Of a stretch of DNA of 60,100 nt, positions 11,324 to 23,794 are shown in pieces (positions within the stretch are counted from its first letter, which is position 1; each line of letters begins with the position of its first letter). The position numbers and the translations under genes are program-made. This DNA comes from Tubiluchus corallicola (Eukaryota > Priapulida > Priapulimorpha > Priapulimorphida > Tubiluchidae), in NCBI GenBank assembly GCA_030141605.1, contig JAQGDQ010001134.1, positions 1 through 60,100 of the forward strand, given 5' to 3'. A model generated the notes under the pieces. The model saw only the letters and a list, made by a program, of their open reading frames with translations, made no database searches and was not told where the DNA came from.

Positions 11324-11869
11324 AGGAAAACCGGATGATCCTGTAAACATTAGTTCAGTATAAAGAATGCTTAAAAATATTGATAACTACAATAGCTTAT
11401 TTTAATTCGAAGCTTAGATTAAATAATAATTACCTCGGATACTCAAATTTGCTTAAACACTCAAAGCTACGCACGGCTCAGTGATGGTACTAAGATTGGC
11501 AGCGGCGCCTTTTTGTCACATGCGCATTGCCGACAAATAGAAGGCGGTACCGTGATAAGCATGATCATGAACTGCAGTGTTAGTTTCAAGACGTCGTATG
11601 ATGTAAAGCACATTTTTTGTGACATAAATTTAAACAATACTGTAACACTTATACAAATGTGCTTGACATGCAAGGGAAGACGCCTGTCATTGCACAAGCT
11701 GTGGTTAGTTTCTGACGTAAGCAATAGCTGTGTTCGGTTGCCATTAATTAATTTTCTAAGCTAAGTATTCAATATAAGGAACAATTGTTAACTTTTATAG
11801 GCAAGAAAATGTATATTTTGGACAGTAAATTAAAATGAGATTGGGTCTAAACAATCGTCCGGTTTTCCT
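11324..11869. mobile_element. TTAA-flanked (piggyBac-type) non-autonomous element
   Basis: The element begins AGGAAAACCGGA and ends with the inverse TCCGGTTTTCCT, with TTAA immediately outside both ends (11320-11323 and 11870-11873). TTAA duplication is the hallmark of piggyBac-type insertion. The 546-bp interior is homologous to the copies at 39134-39652 and 50916-51486, sharing GCAGCGGCGCCTTTTTGTC-like and ACGTAAGCAATAGCTGTGTT words. It has no transposase. The 83-85 codon frames in it are not supported as genes. Confidence 0.85.
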
Positions 11870-12129
11870 TTAAAGAATATTTTTATTGATAAACAAAAGA
11901 TAATTATTCTAGTTTATTTAAAAAAAGTCAAACTTCGTAAATGTCACTAAAAATAACACAAGTAAAAAATATTTAGGACGAGCGAGTTAACTCCGTCTGA
12001 GAGGGCCCATAATTTCATTATTCTAGCGGCCCTAAAAGGTCATAATCCAGCCCTGATCACCAGGTGTATCTTTGGTGTCCGGATCAAGTTGGTACGGATG
12101 TCGTTTGCAACAGTCATAAAGCAAAGCCA

Positions 12130-12545
12130 TGGAAATACGTGCTAATAGTCGTGTACAAATACGTGTTGACAGTCGTGTACAAATACGTGTTGACAGTGGT
12201 GTACAGATACGTGTTGACAGACGTGTACAGATACGTGTTGACAGTGGTGTACAGATACGTGTTGACAGTCGTGTACAAATACGTGTTGACAGTCGTGTAC
12301 AGATACGTGCTGACCATCGTGTACAGACGTGTTGACAGTTGTGTGCAAATACGTGTTGACAGTCGTGTACAGATACGTGTTGACAGTCGTGTACAGATAT
12401 TTGTTGACAGTCGTACACAGATAGGTGTTGACAGTCGTGTACAGATACGTGTTGACAGTCCAGTACAGATACATGTTGACAGTCGTGAACAGATTCGTGT
12501 TGACAGTCCTGTACAGATACATGTTGACAGTCGTGTACAGATTTT
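12130..12545. repeat. 24-bp minisatellite, about 17 units
   Basis: The unit GTCGTGTACAGATACGTGTT+GACA is repeated head to tail with point differences. One unit (about 12318) is 3 bp short. Because 24 and 21 are multiples of 3, open frames appear in several frames on both strands, encoding repeats such as VQIRVDSR, YVLTVVYK or TVNTYLYT. These are by-products of the repeat. No start context, splice site or homology supports a protein. Confidence 0.93.
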
Positions 12546-13587
12546 TTAATTGATACTTGTGAATGATTATTAACTATGAAAAGTCAGAGGAAAATGTATA
12601 TACCATGTGATGCATTTGAAAAACATTGATGGGTCATTGCTTAACAAAAGCGTCTGTAGCTTTTACTCGATAAATGAATGTAGTTTGGCAGGTTCTTCAA
12701 GTTTTAGTTCATGGTTTTAACACGTTCATTTTTGGATATTGTAGTAGTAGTTAAAACAAGAAGCGTGTAATACGCTTTTAATCTATATAGCTTGAGATGT
12801 ACCATCTCTGTTGCTAACATCGAAACATGTTTTTTACATGCTAATACCACTGCTTTCTCAAGTCGCCAAATCTAAGCTGTTTTGCAACGTTTGCAAATGG
12901 CTACTGTAGATGGCAGCAGCATTGTAGTGAACAGTGGCTCTATACATGCTGTTTTATTATAATCTCTTCCATTTGTAAACATGATTTAAACTATCCGTTA
13001 AAGCAAGTGAACCACAGATGTTACAATTGCATTTGGGTTCTTGTAAAATCCGAAGTTTAAATCTGGAAATTCACATTTTTATGTTAATTAATTAGAACTT
13101 GGTCATAGTAAAAATAAATTATTATTGTCCATACAAAAAAATTTATGTCCTTTTTTGTTTGAAAATCGAAATTGAAATCCGAAGACTTAATTACTTATTT
13201 TGTTTACAATTTTGTCGTAAAGGACTTATGATTTTTTATTCCTAGTAGCGGCTCGTGTATAGGTACTGTGGTTTCACTCAATATTATCGATAATATTCGA
13301 TATAATAAGCCTTTTTCTTTAGTTCTTTCTTTATACTTGTACAGATTCAGAGCACGTGAGTGTAGTACTGTTGGCTTCACAGTCCAACACAGTGCACTCT
13401 AGCAATGCGGCATTTTGCTGGTGTGTGCATGCGGTCATATGCACATCAACCCTTTGTGATTGTAATATAAATGAGAAAACAAAAACGGTGAAATAAAGTT
13501 TGCATACTTATTTAAACAACATATCAATCGGCAAATATCAAAAATACAATCAGGTTAGCATAAAAGAAAGGGGAGCTGGCTACTGCT
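12546..13587. other. No gene seen
   Basis: AT-rich DNA. A short palindrome occurs near 13285-13305 (ATTATCGATAATATTCGATAT). I recognise no coding region, RNA or complete mobile element. Confidence 0.5.
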
Positions 13588-13940
13588 TAGCATATCAGTC
13601 CCACACACAGTTTTCAGATGAGTAAACTTCTGCACTAGGACGTAACATTAAAGAGTCATTTCCAGTTGTCGGACATAGACAGAAAGTTGTCAGAAAGAAC
13701 ACAGTCCATTGTGAACTCGGCATTCAGCAACACTTGACACGAGCAGCGTATTTATGAAGTTTATCAGTCCCACACACAGTTTTCAGATGAGTAGGCCTAA
13801 ACTTCTGCACTAGAACGTAACATTAAAGGGTCATTTCAAGTTGTCAGACATAGACAGAAAGTTGAAAGTTGTCAGAAAGAACACTGTTCAGTGTGAACTC
13901 AGCATTCAGCAACACTTGACACGAGCAGCGTATTTATAAT
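13588..13940. repeat. Tandem duplication of about 170 bp
   Basis: A block starting ATCAGTCCCACACACAGTTT and ending ACACGAGCAGCGTATTTAT is present twice in direct order (about 13592-13756 and 13762-13940). The copies have small indels (GGCCTA and GTTGAAA insertions in the second). No coding content. Confidence 0.85.
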
Positions 13941-15010
13941 AAACTATAATTATAATACGCTATAATTATTAGATTAATTTTTAATAATTTCTGCATTTTG
14001 AAACTGGCTCAAAAACGAAGTGAATGTGTCAAATCATTAATCTATAAGATATTAGTTTGCATCTTTTTAACACTCACAAACAGGATTGTTGTTGCCGTTG
14101 CTAGAAGAATGTCATTTTCATCTAAGACGATAGATATGCGAGTCTCAAAAAACATGCCCAAGCATTGACACATTGACGAGACTCTACACTGTTCTGATTA
14201 CCTTTTCTGCACACCAATAAAATGCTTGAATTTGCAAATGAATATGTCATCTTTCACAAACAAAAAGCGAACACAAACTGTCAGTTTATCTGAACCTTTA
14301 TTGCAATACTACGTGAATAAACTGAATCTACAGGTTTTTAAGTCTAATTTACAATAGTTTATGTGAACTATAATTAAAAACAATTATCACTGACATTGAT
14401 TGAATACAAATCTGCTAAAACACATATTCAGGTAACATCATTACATAATTTGCTCTGTTTTTCTTTTCTTATCCACTGATGTTTTTGTTAAAAACCATTA
14501 ACCAAAGAGTAACAATTTTAGTTATTGCTAATCATTGAAGACAGATGGTACACTGAAGGTGTATAATGCGACCCTAGCCCAGTCGTCACCAATAAGCGAA
14601 TTATTTTTTAAAACGCAAAACCTGAGGATATAAACATCAAGTTAATTATAACAATAATACTGGAAGTCCATCAATAGAAGTACATTTGTGTCTTTGGTTA
14701 GTGCATATAATTGCAAATGTCTGACTTACAAAGTTCGTTTGCATAGATTCTTACTATCATAACCGTTATTATTATAACTATATTAACTAAGGGCACTAAA
14801 ATTAGTTACACTAAATATCACAAAATCAGTAAAACATATCAGAGTTCAGCAAGGGCAATCTTGCAGGAGTTTAAATAAGTTCAAATTAAGTGATACATTA
14901 AAATAAATATTAACAAAAAAGCACAAAGAGTACTACAGGCAAGCTATAACATAAAACAAGAGACAGAGAACAGATCATTTTACTTATTTATATAGATATT
15001 ATAGGACACA
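13941..15010. other. No gene seen
   Basis: AT-rich intergenic DNA with short ACTA/ATAAT runs. I find no supported feature. Confidence 0.45.
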
Positions 15011-15011
15011 A

Positions 15012-15190
15012 AGGTACCTAAATACGTTACTATATTGCTCCAGAAGTTGATCTAATGGCAAAGCGTATGCTTTACGAGTATTGCCATTGTACTAATAGAC
15101 AAATGTACCTAAATACGTTACTATATTGCTTCAGAAGTTGATCTAATGACAATGCGTATGACGAGTATTGTCATTGTACTAACAGACGAA
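15012..15190. repeat. Tandem duplication of about 100 bp with a conserved hairpin
   Basis: GTACCTAAATACGTTACTAT begins both copies (about 15013 and 15107). Each contains a stem: AATGGCAA with TTGCCATT in the first copy, AATGACAA with TTGTCATT in the second. The stem difference is matched on both sides. On the minus strand AGATCAACTTCTGG resembles a tRNA-type B box, so a tRNA-derived origin is possible but weak. Confidence 0.7.
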
Positions 15191-16193
15191 TAATTTAAGA
15201 CCTAATGAGCAATAGTAGAAATAAGGACCTAGAAAAGAACACGTCAGATCACATTAGAAAATATTATTTAGCTGTCAATAGGGAAGGGTTATAACAGAGG
15301 TTACTAAATCATGTTAAACAACACGCTACTTTCCAAAAACGAAGAATGCAGTACACATTAATGTAAGGACCAATTAAATACAAGTATTTACTAATTCTAC
15401 TCTATACGATACCTATCACAACATTAAAAGTTAACTAGTTTTATTTGGTTTTACATAAAACTGGTGCTATTCATTAGGAAATCATAGAAATTTTTCAAGA
15501 TAAGTAGTAGTTCACTTCAAACCTGGACCTAATAACGTAAATAGAATGAAAAAAAACAGAAACCAGAAAACAATATCAATGATGCATAAGCAGGACATTC
15601 TGAATTGCTAAATAAGCTATCGTTGACAGTGACACCTCAAACTTTATCACAGATTGCACCCGGACTGCAATTTTTTATCACTGCTCCAATCATGGTTGCT
15701 AGGAATTAACTGTTAGAGAGAAGTGGTAAACTATAACGGCTGCCAGTAACATAAATTCATTTGTAAAAAGTTTCCAGGAATACAAAGCATAAAGGCATGC
15801 ATGGTACATAACAGCCTAATGCCTGCAGCTAAAAACCAAATAATGATAACAGGAAGGAAAAAAATCTTTCCTCAAACTGTAAAAACACACGGGCATATCA
15901 TACTTACCAATAAGCTAACTAGGGATTAGACTAGGATCCTAAATTTTATGAGGCGCCAGACTTTAGGAGTCCTGTCAGAAATTCTTACTCTCCTCAGAAA
16001 ATCCATATCCCATCTTCATATAAAGCATGTACTTTATAACACGCCACAAGCAGTTTGCTTTTATATAAACACCCAGTAACAAACAAGTGCAATTATTACA
16101 TAAAAAACAGTATGCCACAAACAGTTGAGCTGCCTATTTAGGTATAAGCAGTACTTGGGCACATACAGTTTTACAATACATACGTACTAGATA
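15191..16193. other. No gene seen
   Basis: AT-rich DNA without recognisable coding, RNA or transposon ends. Confidence 0.45.
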
Positions 16194-16516
16194 CAGTCAA
16201 CCCTCGTTAAACCGGACTAATTGGGGGGGGGTCCGGTTTAGCCGATTGTCCGATTTATCCGACATGCCTATATATGGTCTATATTATACAGGAATAATCA
16301 CCTTAATAAGGCCTATATACATTGCACTATATACTATACTGTATATTACTTTAAAATAGTTAACCTGTGAGGATAAAGAAATTGTTGTACAGTTTGTAGG
16401 CCGTGTTGTGTTTAGCGCTGGCTCGGCCGGAAATCGGTCAGTTTCCTTTACCACGGATGACGTCCGTCTTATCCGATATCCGGGCTAACGGGGTCCGGTT
16501 TAACGAGGGTTGACTG
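16194..16516. mobile_element. Pogo-like MITE with TA target sites
   Basis: The left end CAGTCAACCCTCGTTAAACC and the right end (reverse complement) CAGTCAACCCTCGTTAAACC are identical over 20 bp and flanked by TA on both sides. The 323-bp interior includes a second GTCCGGTTTA near the left end and a GGCCTATATACATTGCACTA block. Homologous copies lie at 36341-36682 and 53938-54254 in the TWNK arms. No transposase. Confidence 0.92.
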
Positions 16517-16554
16517 TAATAGTGCTACTAATACACCACAAGTAATTGTGCACT

Positions 16555-16640
16555 GCTCTCTCTCTCTCTTTCTTTCTTTCTCTCTGTCTATATATATATA
16601 TATATATAGTATATATATATATATGTATATATATACATAC
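16555..16640. repeat. CT then TA microsatellite
   Basis: A CTCTCT/CTTT run passes directly into TATATA repeats. Confidence 0.9.
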
Positions 16641-17956
16641 AGCTGCCATAAATGCATAATAGAGAGAGGTGGAACTGAACTATCAGCCCAGAACTTGATG
16701 CGTCCCTAAAAGCTATAATTTTGCTTCAATGTTAAATACTCCAAAAGTAAACAAAACACATGTCGTGACATAAACATTGCGCCATAGCAGTAAACTACAA
16801 TGGCATTACCAACCCACGACATCCGTCAAACACCGGGGAAAAAATTTGAGACAAATAATCATATAAACATTTCATAAAACAAAATTGCAAAGGCATTAAA
16901 TCAAATATTTATGTTGCCCGATGGAAGATAGAATTGTGAAAAAATGCAGGCTTTATACGCTTTTCGAAATTTGCCTTTCTTGGCAAGAATATTAGGCTTA
17001 ACTACAAGCTCAAGATCACTATCACTTCAGTAATCAAGATCACCTTCATTTCAATAACATTTACCCTTTATTAGTACTCGAAGTTAAAGGAAAAGCGAAG
17101 CCGTCTAAGAACTTATGCTTATTTCAATGTTTGCGAAAAATGTTGGAAAGATTTAGTAATAAAACTGCAAATAAGCGCCTCGTGTAACTAGTAAAATCAC
17201 TTTAAAGTCCCACTTGTTTCACGCTTTGGCGCTCTCATTTTCAATGCCCATTCTTCTTCTAATGACGTCATTTGCCTTGAAGAAAAGTAGAGCCCATTTG
17301 GTGTCAATCTTCACCAATAGTATAACAAATTTGTACAAAAAATTAGATAACTAATTTTGTAATATTTTTGCGTGAACATTAGCTAACCTGGAGAAATTTG
17401 AATTAGTTTGAAAGCAGCGCGCACTTATGGAAACCAACGATGCGCTTACGGAAAGTCACAAAGTCTCCCAGTTACGTCATGATTTTCAAGCGAATGACGG
17501 CAACCACAACGCCTGAAAATTTCAATTCAGAGGTAGTATAATTGAAATTTATGCTTTTGTAGGCTGTTTTTTTTGCAAATTTCTTTGTTATATTTTTCTA
17601 AGTACAAGTGATAACAATAAAATACCCAACATACTGAGTGTCTTGTTCTTTCTTTTAAGCTAGAAAAAGTTCTCTTCGACAGGCCATTATAGAGACAAAG
17701 GTATGAAGCACTCGAAATAAAACGAGAAGAAGAAGAAAAAGAACTTAAGAGAAGAAAAGGAGATTACAAAACATAAATGCAGAAGATACAGAAAGGCAGG
17801 TTATGCTTTGTTACTATATGATAGTCTGCTGAAGAAACCACATACATTTACTTCTGAAAGACACTAAATAAACCAGGTAAAGGTCAGATCATGTAGAAGC
17901 AACATGGGACCAACTTGATGACACATATTCTGAGGTATAAGTATGCTATAGAACTA
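16641..17956. other. No gene seen
   Basis: I see no supported gene. One purine-rich block (about 17700-17770, AAGAAGAAG-like) is low-complexity. Confidence 0.45.
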
Positions 17957-18996
17957 CAGTTAATCGTCGACTTACAACCTATGTAACTTATGACTATTCG
18001 ATTTGAAACGCAAGTGCAAAATAATTAATTAATTATAGGAAACTAACTACACCTCATATTTCCATACAACTGCAGGTAGTGCGATTACATACTTGCCATG
18101 TTTTTTTAACTTGCCCCTAGATGGCAGTCAAGTACGACTGCAAGTAGTGCAGTTCACACTTGTATTGTTTTTTTAACTTGCCCCTATGGCAAGTCAAGTA
18201 CGACTGCAAGTAGTGCAGTTACACACTTGCGTTGTTTTTTTAACTCGTCCCTAGATGACAGACAAATAATTGCTCAGTCACCATAGCAACGCCAACTTTA
18301 GCAATGCCCATTCCGGCAGTGTGATGTTAGAAGCTACAGCAGGACAATGAACATAGCGGTTGCGTCTCACAAACACCATGGCAACCTATTGTTGCAGCTT
18401 TAGCTGTGTGAAATTTTATACAATTTTTTTTACAAATATCATTAGCACACAAAACGTTTATGTCCTTCATTTGCATAAATAACATAATTCCGGTTGGATA
18501 TTTCATTAACTATTTGAAAATGCTGGCTGTTTTTTATTTAAGTAGGCAAATAATTTAACGCTTCATTTATTGAACAAAACAGCATAAAACATTTACCGAA
18601 GACGCACAAAACCCAAAAATGATCTTGACACAAAAGTGAGATCATTACAAAGCTGAAGAACCTCTCTTAACAGATCCATAGGCTGTTTTTACCTGCAAAT
18701 ACTCATTGTAACAAAAATTAAAGAATATTGTGTATAAAGTGAAATTTATCCATGGCCAGGAATTTAATCAGATTGAACAATGAAACTTGTAATTGCACTA
18801 TTTGCAGTTGCATGTCGTATTTTTTGAAGAATTTTGCTTTAAAATTCATCTGTACGCACCATGATGCTTACACACACAAGACCTTATGTGTAGGAACGCA
18901 CCGCTTGAATCTACGATTACAAGTAGGACTTGTATGCAATTCACCTTAAGACCAAACAGCCAGAACTGATTGTGGTTGTAAGTCGACGACTACCTG
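17957..18996. mobile_element. TA-flanked pogo/Tigger-like element, 1.04 kb, downstream of LIN7
   Basis: The ends CAGTTAATCGTCGACTTACA and, inverted, CAGGTAGTCGTCGACTTACA match apart from two bases and are flanked by TA. The interior holds a threefold tandem repeat of about 70 bp (about 18066-18255) with ACTGCAAGTAGTGCAGTT and GTTTTTTTAACTTGCCCCTA words. It lies just 3' of the LIN7 stop codon. The minus-strand AATAAA hexamers at 18533-18538 and 18566-18571 inside it could serve as LIN7 polyadenylation signals. No transposase. Confidence 0.82.
18066..18255. repeat. Threefold tandem repeat of about 70 bp inside the TA-flanked element
   Basis: Three successive units share ACTGCAAGTAGTGCAGTT, an ACACTTG word, a T-run and AACTTGCCCCTA, with small changes between them. 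Confidence 0.85.
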
Positions 18997-19069
18997 TACT
19001 TGAAATTATTACGGTGCATTTTAGGAATATGAACACAATACACTGGGAAGGCGGCGACGACGGCAACTG

Positions 19070-22000
19070 CTATGGCGTTCTTCTCCTGGCTGCCCGCTGA
19101 CGATCAAATCGCTGCTCCATTTCTTCTAAGACTTTTGGCGTGTAACGAACGACCAGCTTCACAGAACCTGCAAAACGTGAAATCATGCAGCAAAAACACT
19201 TGGAAATAATTCTATCACTGGATAGACCGTTGTGCACTGCAAAACACGAGGTGGCAATGCGTGTTACTAGTGAATACGATTCCGCAGAATCTCGGGATCA
19301 CTCACCTTTGCAGCAATGCTTTGCATTATTCTTTTACAAAACCAATAACAGGTGTACAAACCCAAAAAATGCCCACCCAAAGTTATCTTACAAATACACT
19401 TTTACTTCGATACTAACGACTTGAGTAGCTTTAACGAGAAATGATAATTAGCTACAATATTCAGCAACCACAACGAACACACTATTGATGCAGAGCTATT
19501 TCCAGCTCTGCGGTGTTTACTAAGCTCGAACTGGAATGAATCGTTGGAAAAATTTTAAAATATCTTTGCGCTGATTCAGACATTTAAGATCAGTTCAGCA
19601 AAAGCAGTTCAGCTCATTCGGTTAAAATGTAATTACGTTAATCACAGGATCCTGGGTTCAATTCACGTATGTTGTACTTTAATTTTTTAACATTACTTAC
19701 CTTGAGCGGCTTTGAGTAATTCAACGGCTTTTTCGTGATGTTCCCCCTCGACGCTCTGAAACAATTATCATGTAACTGATTACTGCTGTCATAATTAGAG
19801 GCTGAAGCTGAGTCAGTTGCTACTACATCAGCTGATTACACAGTAAATCAGCTAGCTCGGCTGAAGCTGAGTCAGTTGCTAATTCATCAGCTGACTCACA
19901 CAGTAAATCAGCTAGCTTAGCTCGACTGAAGCTGAGTCAGTAGCTACTACATCAACTGACTCACACAGTAAATCAGCTAGCTCGACTGAAGCTGAGTGAG
20001 TTGCTACTACATCAGCTAGCTCGACTGAAGCTGAGTCACTTGCAACTACATCAGCTGATTCACACAGTAAATCAGCTAGCTCGACTGAAGTTGAGTTAGC
20101 AGCTACTACATCAGCTAGCTCGGCTGAAGCTGAGTCAGTTGCTACTTGTGAGACGACTAATTATCCTAGCACGTAGTTTTCACAAGATCAAACTGCCCTA
20201 AAGATCTACTGTTCCTCTCTCCTATTAATGCCAATTGGTATGGCATCCAAACTGCCCTAATCAAATCATCATAGTACTAATTGTTCGTTTGGCCAACTGA
20301 CTCAACTGTCCCGATGCTAGTGTTGTTCGATTTTAATTCACACAAAATACTGACAGACTGTTGTGACCATAGGTATGTGAACATGCCAAACAGAGAGCAC
20401 GTGTAAACAAATGCGAGGGATTATGAGCATACCAAACGGTGTTGCTCCGGATATCAGATTTGCATCCAAAAATGGTTATATACGTGAATTTTACAGGCAT
20501 CTTATTGTATAATTTTACAATATACGTGCATCTGATATTATGTGGTAGGTATACAAATTTGATATTCGAAAATATTCGCTATCCGGTTTTTCAGTACGTG
20601 CAATTGAAAACGGTTTTCGAATAATTTAACAGCCGAAAGTAAATAAATAAATTATTACTAAAAAACTTATGTTTGTGTTTTCAAGATGAAAATTTTTACA
20701 CACATCTTTTTTCGTTTGTATGTGGCAATATGGTGTATCTTCGGGCTAGGTCCTTTAAGATGACAGACTAAACGAAACGCTAAAGTTTGCAAACATTTAC
20801 TAATTCTTCAATATCCGAACTTGTCCGCACATTCGATCCGAATTCAATTAACGTATCAAGTTATAATCCCAATCCGGAAGTCAATTCGATGAAATATTCT
20901 ATGACATCCGGTATTTGCAATCCAGCAATAAAGCATATCCGGAGCAACACTAATACCAAAACACATGTGAACACACCCTAACACCTAGCAGTTATTAGTA
21001 ACCAAAAAATTCTTACCACTCCATTCACAGACAAGAGCTGATCTCCCCTTTTCAAACCTCCTTGTCTGTCGGCCACCCCTCCGGGAATGATCCGGGAAAT
21101 GTAAATGGGAGAGTTCTGTTCCTTTCCTCCCATTATGTTGAAACCGAAGCCCTCGTCTGTTTTTGGCAGTTCGACAACACGAGGATGTGCATGGCCCTCA
21201 CTGGCAGCAAATGCTGCTACAGTTGCCTATAACAAAGAAATTATAAAACCAAATGCAACTTAACTTAATATTATTATTATTATTAACTTATTATTTAACT
21301 TATTTTTACATTTGTTAAATGTTTTACTACAATAAGTCCTCGCTTAACGACTCCATGTTTAGAGACATTTCGTTTTAATGACGCTGAACATTTGACACCT
21401 TTTTTTCACTTAACGACGCACGTTTCATTTTAACGACAATTTTTTTACTTTGCTGAAAGCCAGTTTTCATTTTATCAACAATTTTTTTACTTAATTAGAA
21501 TCATTAAAATGGCACATATTGCATTATTCTGTTTTAAAAGAACAAACTGTTATGTAATTTTCGCTTTATTGGAAGTAATTTAATCAAGAATTTTCTGCAG
21601 TTTTTGACATCTAGGAAAAAAGAAAAGGTAAATTGCATAAATACTAGTAAAACCTGGAAAAAAAGCGACTGATAATTATCTGAAGTTTAATAAATTTTGC
21701 CGAAACTTAACCATAAGTGCAATTGTTGGCGAACCGAAACGAATTGCACATCTGTGGCTGACTGTAGTGAAACCTAGTTGCAGCCTGGTGCTATATGTGT
21801 GTATCTGTTTAATCTAGGAGAAATTAAGTAAATACATTTTGTCACCTCTGTCGGGCGCCGAGCAACCCACTAGCCGAAGTAGGACAATTGGGGTACATGG
21901 GCTAGCCCAAGTAAGATGCGTCGTACATGGGCTGCCCAAGTAGGACACTAGAAGCAGGCGAATTGAGTCGTTAATCGTACCGGCACCGTCCGTCGTCCTT

Positions 22001-23277
22001 GTTTATGGAACAATAATTAAAAACGTCAATATACGTTGAATAATTTATTATACATCTGATAAAATAAAAGAATTTGACTCTGAGCTAGTAGAATTAATAT
22101 TTGCCAGTATCAATCTTCTTTGAAGTGAAATAATCGCACTTTTTAGGCAATTCCAACATTTGTTTAAGGTATATCATTTTTTATTTTGTCTTGCTTCACA
22201 AACATGTGATTCTTTTCACTCCCTCTTGGACAAATAATTGTTTTCTACTAAGTAAACAGGTTAGCAAGTTATGTGCCCTACATAGTTTCTCTCTTTAAAG
22301 CAATGGATACTTGGTTTAATGTTATGATGATATTAATGGAGCTAATAATAATGATGATGATATTGTTGTAAAAAATACATTTGTAAATTGTCAAGGACTA
22401 TCCATCATTATTATGAAGTTACTTTTTTTCTAAAACAAATTTACTTTTATGTCATAAATCTCGATTCTCGACAGCATTCTCTAGTGTCCTACTTGGGCTG
22501 CCCATGTAGGACACTGCTTTTCCGCAAATTTAGCGCATGCGTTTTGCCGGAAGTGTCCTACTTCGGCTAGTGGGTTACTCGGCGCCCTACAACCTCATTA
22601 ACGCGCGTTGCTAGACTGTGCATCTGAAGTAAAGTAGTACAAATACCTTGGCAGTTGCACTAGCACGGACTTCAGGACTGCCCGTAACATCAACCGTCTC
22701 ATAGACGTGTTCATAGACTTCACGCACAGCATTGCAGAAATCACTTTGGAGAACTTTCTGTAAGGCAGCAAGCTTCGTGTTGGGAACGTCACTAGTCTTC
22801 TGTAACTTGTCTAGCAGCTCAACAGCTCTCTGTACATCTTCAAGAAAAATGCTTGTCTGATTAATGAGATCACCGCATTGCAGTACATGGACTACAAAGA
22901 CACGCAGCGTCCCTAAAATTTTGTCCAAACATGTGTAAGTGATGGAGCTGAAATCCATGCCCCATATTAACACGAGAAATTGTTTAAACTGTTACAAAAG
23001 GCGAAATTCTAGTAACTCTCAGACAATTACTTACTAACTAGCATATTACTATCAAACGCAATTTATAATCACTAAAATTTAGTAAACTTAGTATTGCCGA
23101 TTGCTGCAGTTTTCAACTCAACTTATTATCTTAACATCGCAAATCAGACCAGACGGTGATGAGTTGTGATTGCTAGTTATCAAAGACACAATATCCAAAC
23201 AATTAGCTATAGTACATTTGATATTTAGCACAAAAATTACCATTTCCCAAAGATAACTGCTCTTCTATGGTCGCCAT
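19070..23277 (-). CDS. LIN7: LIN7 scaffold protein (L27 + PDZ), five coding exons, complete
   Basis: Exons on the minus strand: 23277-23241, 22837-22647, 21226-21017, 19755-19701 and 19167-19070, with GT donors and AG acceptors in matching phase. They join to 196 codons, the usual LIN7 length. The start is the ATG at 23277 ([12 protein letters not shown], like vertebrate LIN7 N-termini). The L27 domain is at about 13-65 ([13 protein letters not shown] to [13 protein letters not shown]) and the PDZ at about 92-175. The PDZ carboxylate-binding loop reads GFGF at residues 102-105, where GLGF is usual. The C-terminus ([23 protein letters not shown]) is family-typical. By family knowledge it acts with CASK/LIN-2 and LIN-10 at cell junctions and synapses, binding receptor C-terminal tails. 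Intron 2 holds a transposon (21849-22591) and intron 3 a minisatellite. Very confident assignment; which vertebrate paralogue it resembles most (LIN7C-like) is an impression. Confidence 0.96.
19797..20155. repeat. Minisatellite of 60- and 39-bp units in LIN7 intron 3
   Basis: Units built from CTGAAGCTGAGTCAGTTGCT, ACTACATCAGCTGA and CACAGTAAATCAGCTAGCTC repeat about six times. Shorter 39-bp units lack the 21-bp CACAGTAAATCAGCT segment. It lies between LIN7 exons 3 and 4 and has no coding support. Confidence 0.9.
20156..21016. other. LIN7 intron 3, remainder
   Basis: Intronic DNA with no feature I can support. The 60-64 codon frames here look random. Confidence 0.5.
21328..21480. mobile_element. 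MER2/Tigger-like element end in LIN7 intron 2
   Basis: AATAAGTCCTCGCTTAACGA followed by GAACATTTGACACCTTTTTT and a CGTTTCATTTTAACGAC block matches the sequence at about 34133-34230. The TAAGTCCTCGCTTAACG start resembles pogo/Tigger terminal repeats. The opposite end was not found. Confidence 0.55.
21849..22591. mobile_element. DNA element with GGGCGC terminal repeats, 5-bp target duplication, in LIN7 intron 2
   Basis: The left end TGTCGGGCGCCGAGCAACCC and the inverted right end TGTAGGGCGCCGAGTAACCC continue as a matched inverted repeat (CACTAGCCGAAGTAGGACA). A second inner inverted pair, CATGGGCTGCCCAAGTAGGA, lies at about 21928 and 22487. The flanks carry ACCTC on both sides (21844-21848, 22592-22596). 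The 743-bp element encodes nothing recognisable. The superfamily is unknown to me; GGGCGC is shared with the 29923-30809 element. Confidence 0.82.
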
Positions 23278-23794
23278 ATTGCAATATTGTCATGACAACA
23301 TAAAAAGTTGTACCAACTACACACTAGGCGGCACACAGCTGAACAACTGATATTTACGACCAACATACCGAACGGAGACAAAGCCAAACGTAACCGTCGT
23401 AACGGCCACTATTGAGACGTGGGAAGGTACTCCACTCAGACTGCTGAACTACCAAAATGCATCCAGCCTGAGCAAAATGAAACTAATCTAAATTTCGCAA
23501 AACAGAACGTTTTATAACGAATTATTATTGTTAATAACAATATATTATAAATAACTTTAAAAATATAGATCGTAAGAGCAATTTTATCCATGGATGTAAT
23601 GAGTATGTGCAATGACGTGCATAACGTCAGTTAACATGTACAACCAAGCTCTAGTTTTTAAAAATGACAAACTGAACCAAAAATAATAAAACCAGGTTTA
23701 GTAGAACAAACTTGATCTTCTGAAGAGCCAGTTAAATTGCACTACCAAAAAAAGAAAATCTAGTTCAAAACTACAATAATGACTGTAGTTGAGA
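23278..23794. promoter_or_regulatory. Short LIN7/MBTPS1 intergenic interval (LIN7 leader and promoter expected)
   Basis: This roughly 0.5-kb gap separates the LIN7 start codon from the likely MBTPS1 polyadenylation signal on the same strand, so the LIN7 5' leader and promoter should lie here. I see no clear TATA box or other motif that fixes the transcription start. Confidence 0.4.

Noticed and set aside
12130-12545. A CRISPR-like array
   Set aside because: The units are contiguous 24-bp repeats without unique spacers, in animal DNA.
12032-12549. Five overlapping 67-161 codon frames over the 24-bp minisatellite
   Set aside because: They are mutually exclusive frames of one tandem repeat, with no homology or splice context.
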